Part shown: piece after piece, positions 41,371 to 42,250 of the stretch
Layout of the letters: every line of letters begins with the position of its first letter
Position numbering within the stretch: position 1 is the stretch's first letter
Assembly: GCA_902518985.1 (NCBI GenBank)
Contig: CABYIF010000012.1
Coordinates: 1-42,250, forward strand
Direction of reading: 5' to 3'
Length of the DNA: 42,250 nt
Origin: an uncultured Alphaproteobacteria bacterium
Lineage (GTDB): Bacteria; Pseudomonadota; Alphaproteobacteria; HIMB59; GCA-002718135
Translations under genes and position numbers: made by a program
The notes under the pieces: model-generated
What the model was told of the DNA's origin: nothing
The model's database searches: none
The model's input: only the letters and a program-made list of their open reading frames with translations

Positions 41371-42250
41371 AAACCAATATTGCTTGTTGTATAAACATTC
41401 TATTTTGTGCCTGCTGTAGAACGACAGAACTTTCTGAGTCAAGAACATCTGAAGTTACTTCTTGATCTCTCTTTGCAGGCAAACAATGCATAAAAATGGC
41501 TTTTTTTGCTGCAAATTTCATAATTTTTTTATCGACTGTAAAACCCTTAAAGTATCTAATTTTATTTTTATCTTTTTCTCCCATTGATATCCATACATCT
41601 GTCATTATGCAATTAGCATTTTTAGCTCCTAAAATTGGGTCTGATAAGATTTTTAAATTTTTATTTTTATACTTCAGTAGTTTTTTTTTATTTAATTGTA
41701 GAATTTTTTTTGGAATTACAACATTTAATTTAAACAAATAAATATTTTGTAAATGTAAAAGAGAGTTTAAAACATTATTATAATCACCTATCCAAGCAAC
41801 TTGTAATTTATTGTAACTTTTAAATTTTTCTTGAATTGTTAGAAAATCTCCAAGTATTTGGCACGGATGGCTATATTCTGTTAGGCCATTTATAACTGGG
41901 ATTATATTTTGGTTACCTAAATCTAGAACTTGTTTATGATTATTATTTCTTATCATTAAACAATCAATAAATTGAGATAAAACATTTAGAACATCTTCTG
42001 GCATTTCTCTTTTATTATCAAAACCTATATCATTGCTATTCAACTCCAGAACTCTTCCACCTAATTTTTGCATTCCAATATTGAAACTTAATCTAGTTCT
42101 TAAAGATTGCTTTTCAAAAATCATGCCAAGTGTTTTATCCTTACAAATTGATGAATATTTTTTTGGATTTTTTTTAATTTTTTTTGCTAGGTTAATTATT
42201 GTATCTAGTTGTTTTTTGCTAAATTGATCTATGTCTATAAAATTTTTATT
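41354..42250 (-). CDS. argF: Ornithine carbamoyltransferase (start lies beyond window edge)
   Basis: An open frame of 298 residues plus stop that runs to the right edge and lacks only the first few residues. The edge codes for NKNFIDIDQFSKKQL, the usual second strand and helix of OTCase. The enzyme makes citrulline from ornithine and carbamoyl phosphate. The carbamoyl-phosphate motif is FEKQSLRTRLSF (STRTR in most, SLRTR here, a known variant), then HPCQILGDF, and HCLPAKRDQEV with the catalytic Cys. An internal methionine at 42124 inside LGMIFEK is not the start, because the upstream codons are well conserved. It overlaps the lipoprotein gene by 17 bases. Confidence 0.93.
   Translation of the reverse strand, partial: NKNFIDIDQFSKKQLDTIINLAKKIKKNPKKYSSICKDKTLGMIFEKQSLRTRLSFNIGMQKLGGRVLELNSNDIGFDNKREMPEDVLNVLSQFIDCLMIRNNNHKQVLDLGNQNIIPVINGLTEYSHPCQILGDFLTIQEKFKSYNKLQVAWIGDYNNVLNSLLHLQNIYLFKLNVVIPKKILQLNKKKLLKYKNKNLKILSDPILGAKNANCIMTDVWISMGEKDKNKIRYFKGFTVDKKIMKFAAKKAIFMHCLPAKRDQEVTSDVLDSESSVVLQQAQNRMFIQQAILVYVLKI

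Noticed and set aside
41371-41448. Longer start for the lipoprotein inside argF
   Set aside because: It adds 26 residues before an obvious lipoprotein signal and increases the overlap with argF; the downstream ATG fits the signal peptide.

Overview
The window is strongly A+T-rich, tightly packed with genes (gaps mostly under 100 bases, many stop/start overlaps) and entirely alphaproteobacterial in gene content and order. Markers include tolQRAB-pal-cpoB, a DUF4164/zapA/5-FCL/ymdB block divergent from transketolase, TrcR (DUF1013) next to DUF1192, and L31 without zinc cysteines. With heterotetrameric sarcosine oxidase, an ETF-linked dimethylglycine/sarcosine dehydrogenase and a DmdA-family demethylase, this points to a streamlined free-living marine alphaproteobacterium of the SAR11 / HIMB59 (AEGEAN-169) kind. 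The exact clade is an inference. I see no tRNA, rRNA, CRISPR array, insertion sequence or prophage, and no gene-free stretch over 300 bases.

Layout. 1-4697 (minus strand): the Tol-Pal envelope operon tolQ-tolR-tolA-tolB-pal and the beginning of cpoB, which runs off the left edge. 4701-7844 (minus): a small PD-(D/E)XK-like nuclease, yebC, ymdB, 5-formyl-THF cyclo-ligase, zapA and a DUF4164-like coiled coil. 7892-12872 (plus): transketolase, GAPDH, a conserved unknown, EF-P, an inositol-monophosphatase family protein and L31. 12876-13652: DUF1192 (minus) and trcR (plus), divergent. 13649-20067 (minus): trhO, rpmG and a photolyase / FAD amine-oxidase / DUF1365 / CFA-synthase-like methyltransferase / DUF2878 cluster. 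20102-28438 (plus): a MetF-like reductase, formate-THF ligase, soxBDAG and a secreted SNase-like nuclease. 28439-35808 (minus): a coiled-coil membrane protein, an acyltransferase, ETF-QO, EtfA, EtfB and a dimethylglycine/sarcosine dehydrogenase. 35863-37868: a DsbA-like protein (plus) and a DmdA-family protein (minus), converging on a perfect 13-bp hairpin. 38020-40800 (plus): an OmpA-domain lipoprotein, ApaG and TrkH. 40801-42250 (minus): a lipoprotein and argF, which runs off the right edge.

How the genes work together. The 20-38 kb region is a one-carbon harvesting locus. The flavin dehydrogenase and sarcosine oxidase strip N-methyl groups onto tetrahydrofolate, and a DmdA-family protein may take a methyl group from DMSP or a related compound. 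ETF and ETF-QO pass electrons to quinone, while Fhs and the MetF-like protein interconvert the C1-folates. Four proteins in this stretch carry the GcvT/aminomethyltransferase fold. The 14-19 kb cluster resembles the photolyase / lipid-modification genes of singlet-oxygen and light responses in other proteobacteria. Its methyltransferase has substitutions at positions that bind bicarbonate in classical cyclopropane synthase, so it may make a different lipid. The most unexpected single gene is the small PD-(D/E)XK-like nuclease between yebC and tolQ, where alphaproteobacteria often carry ruvCAB.
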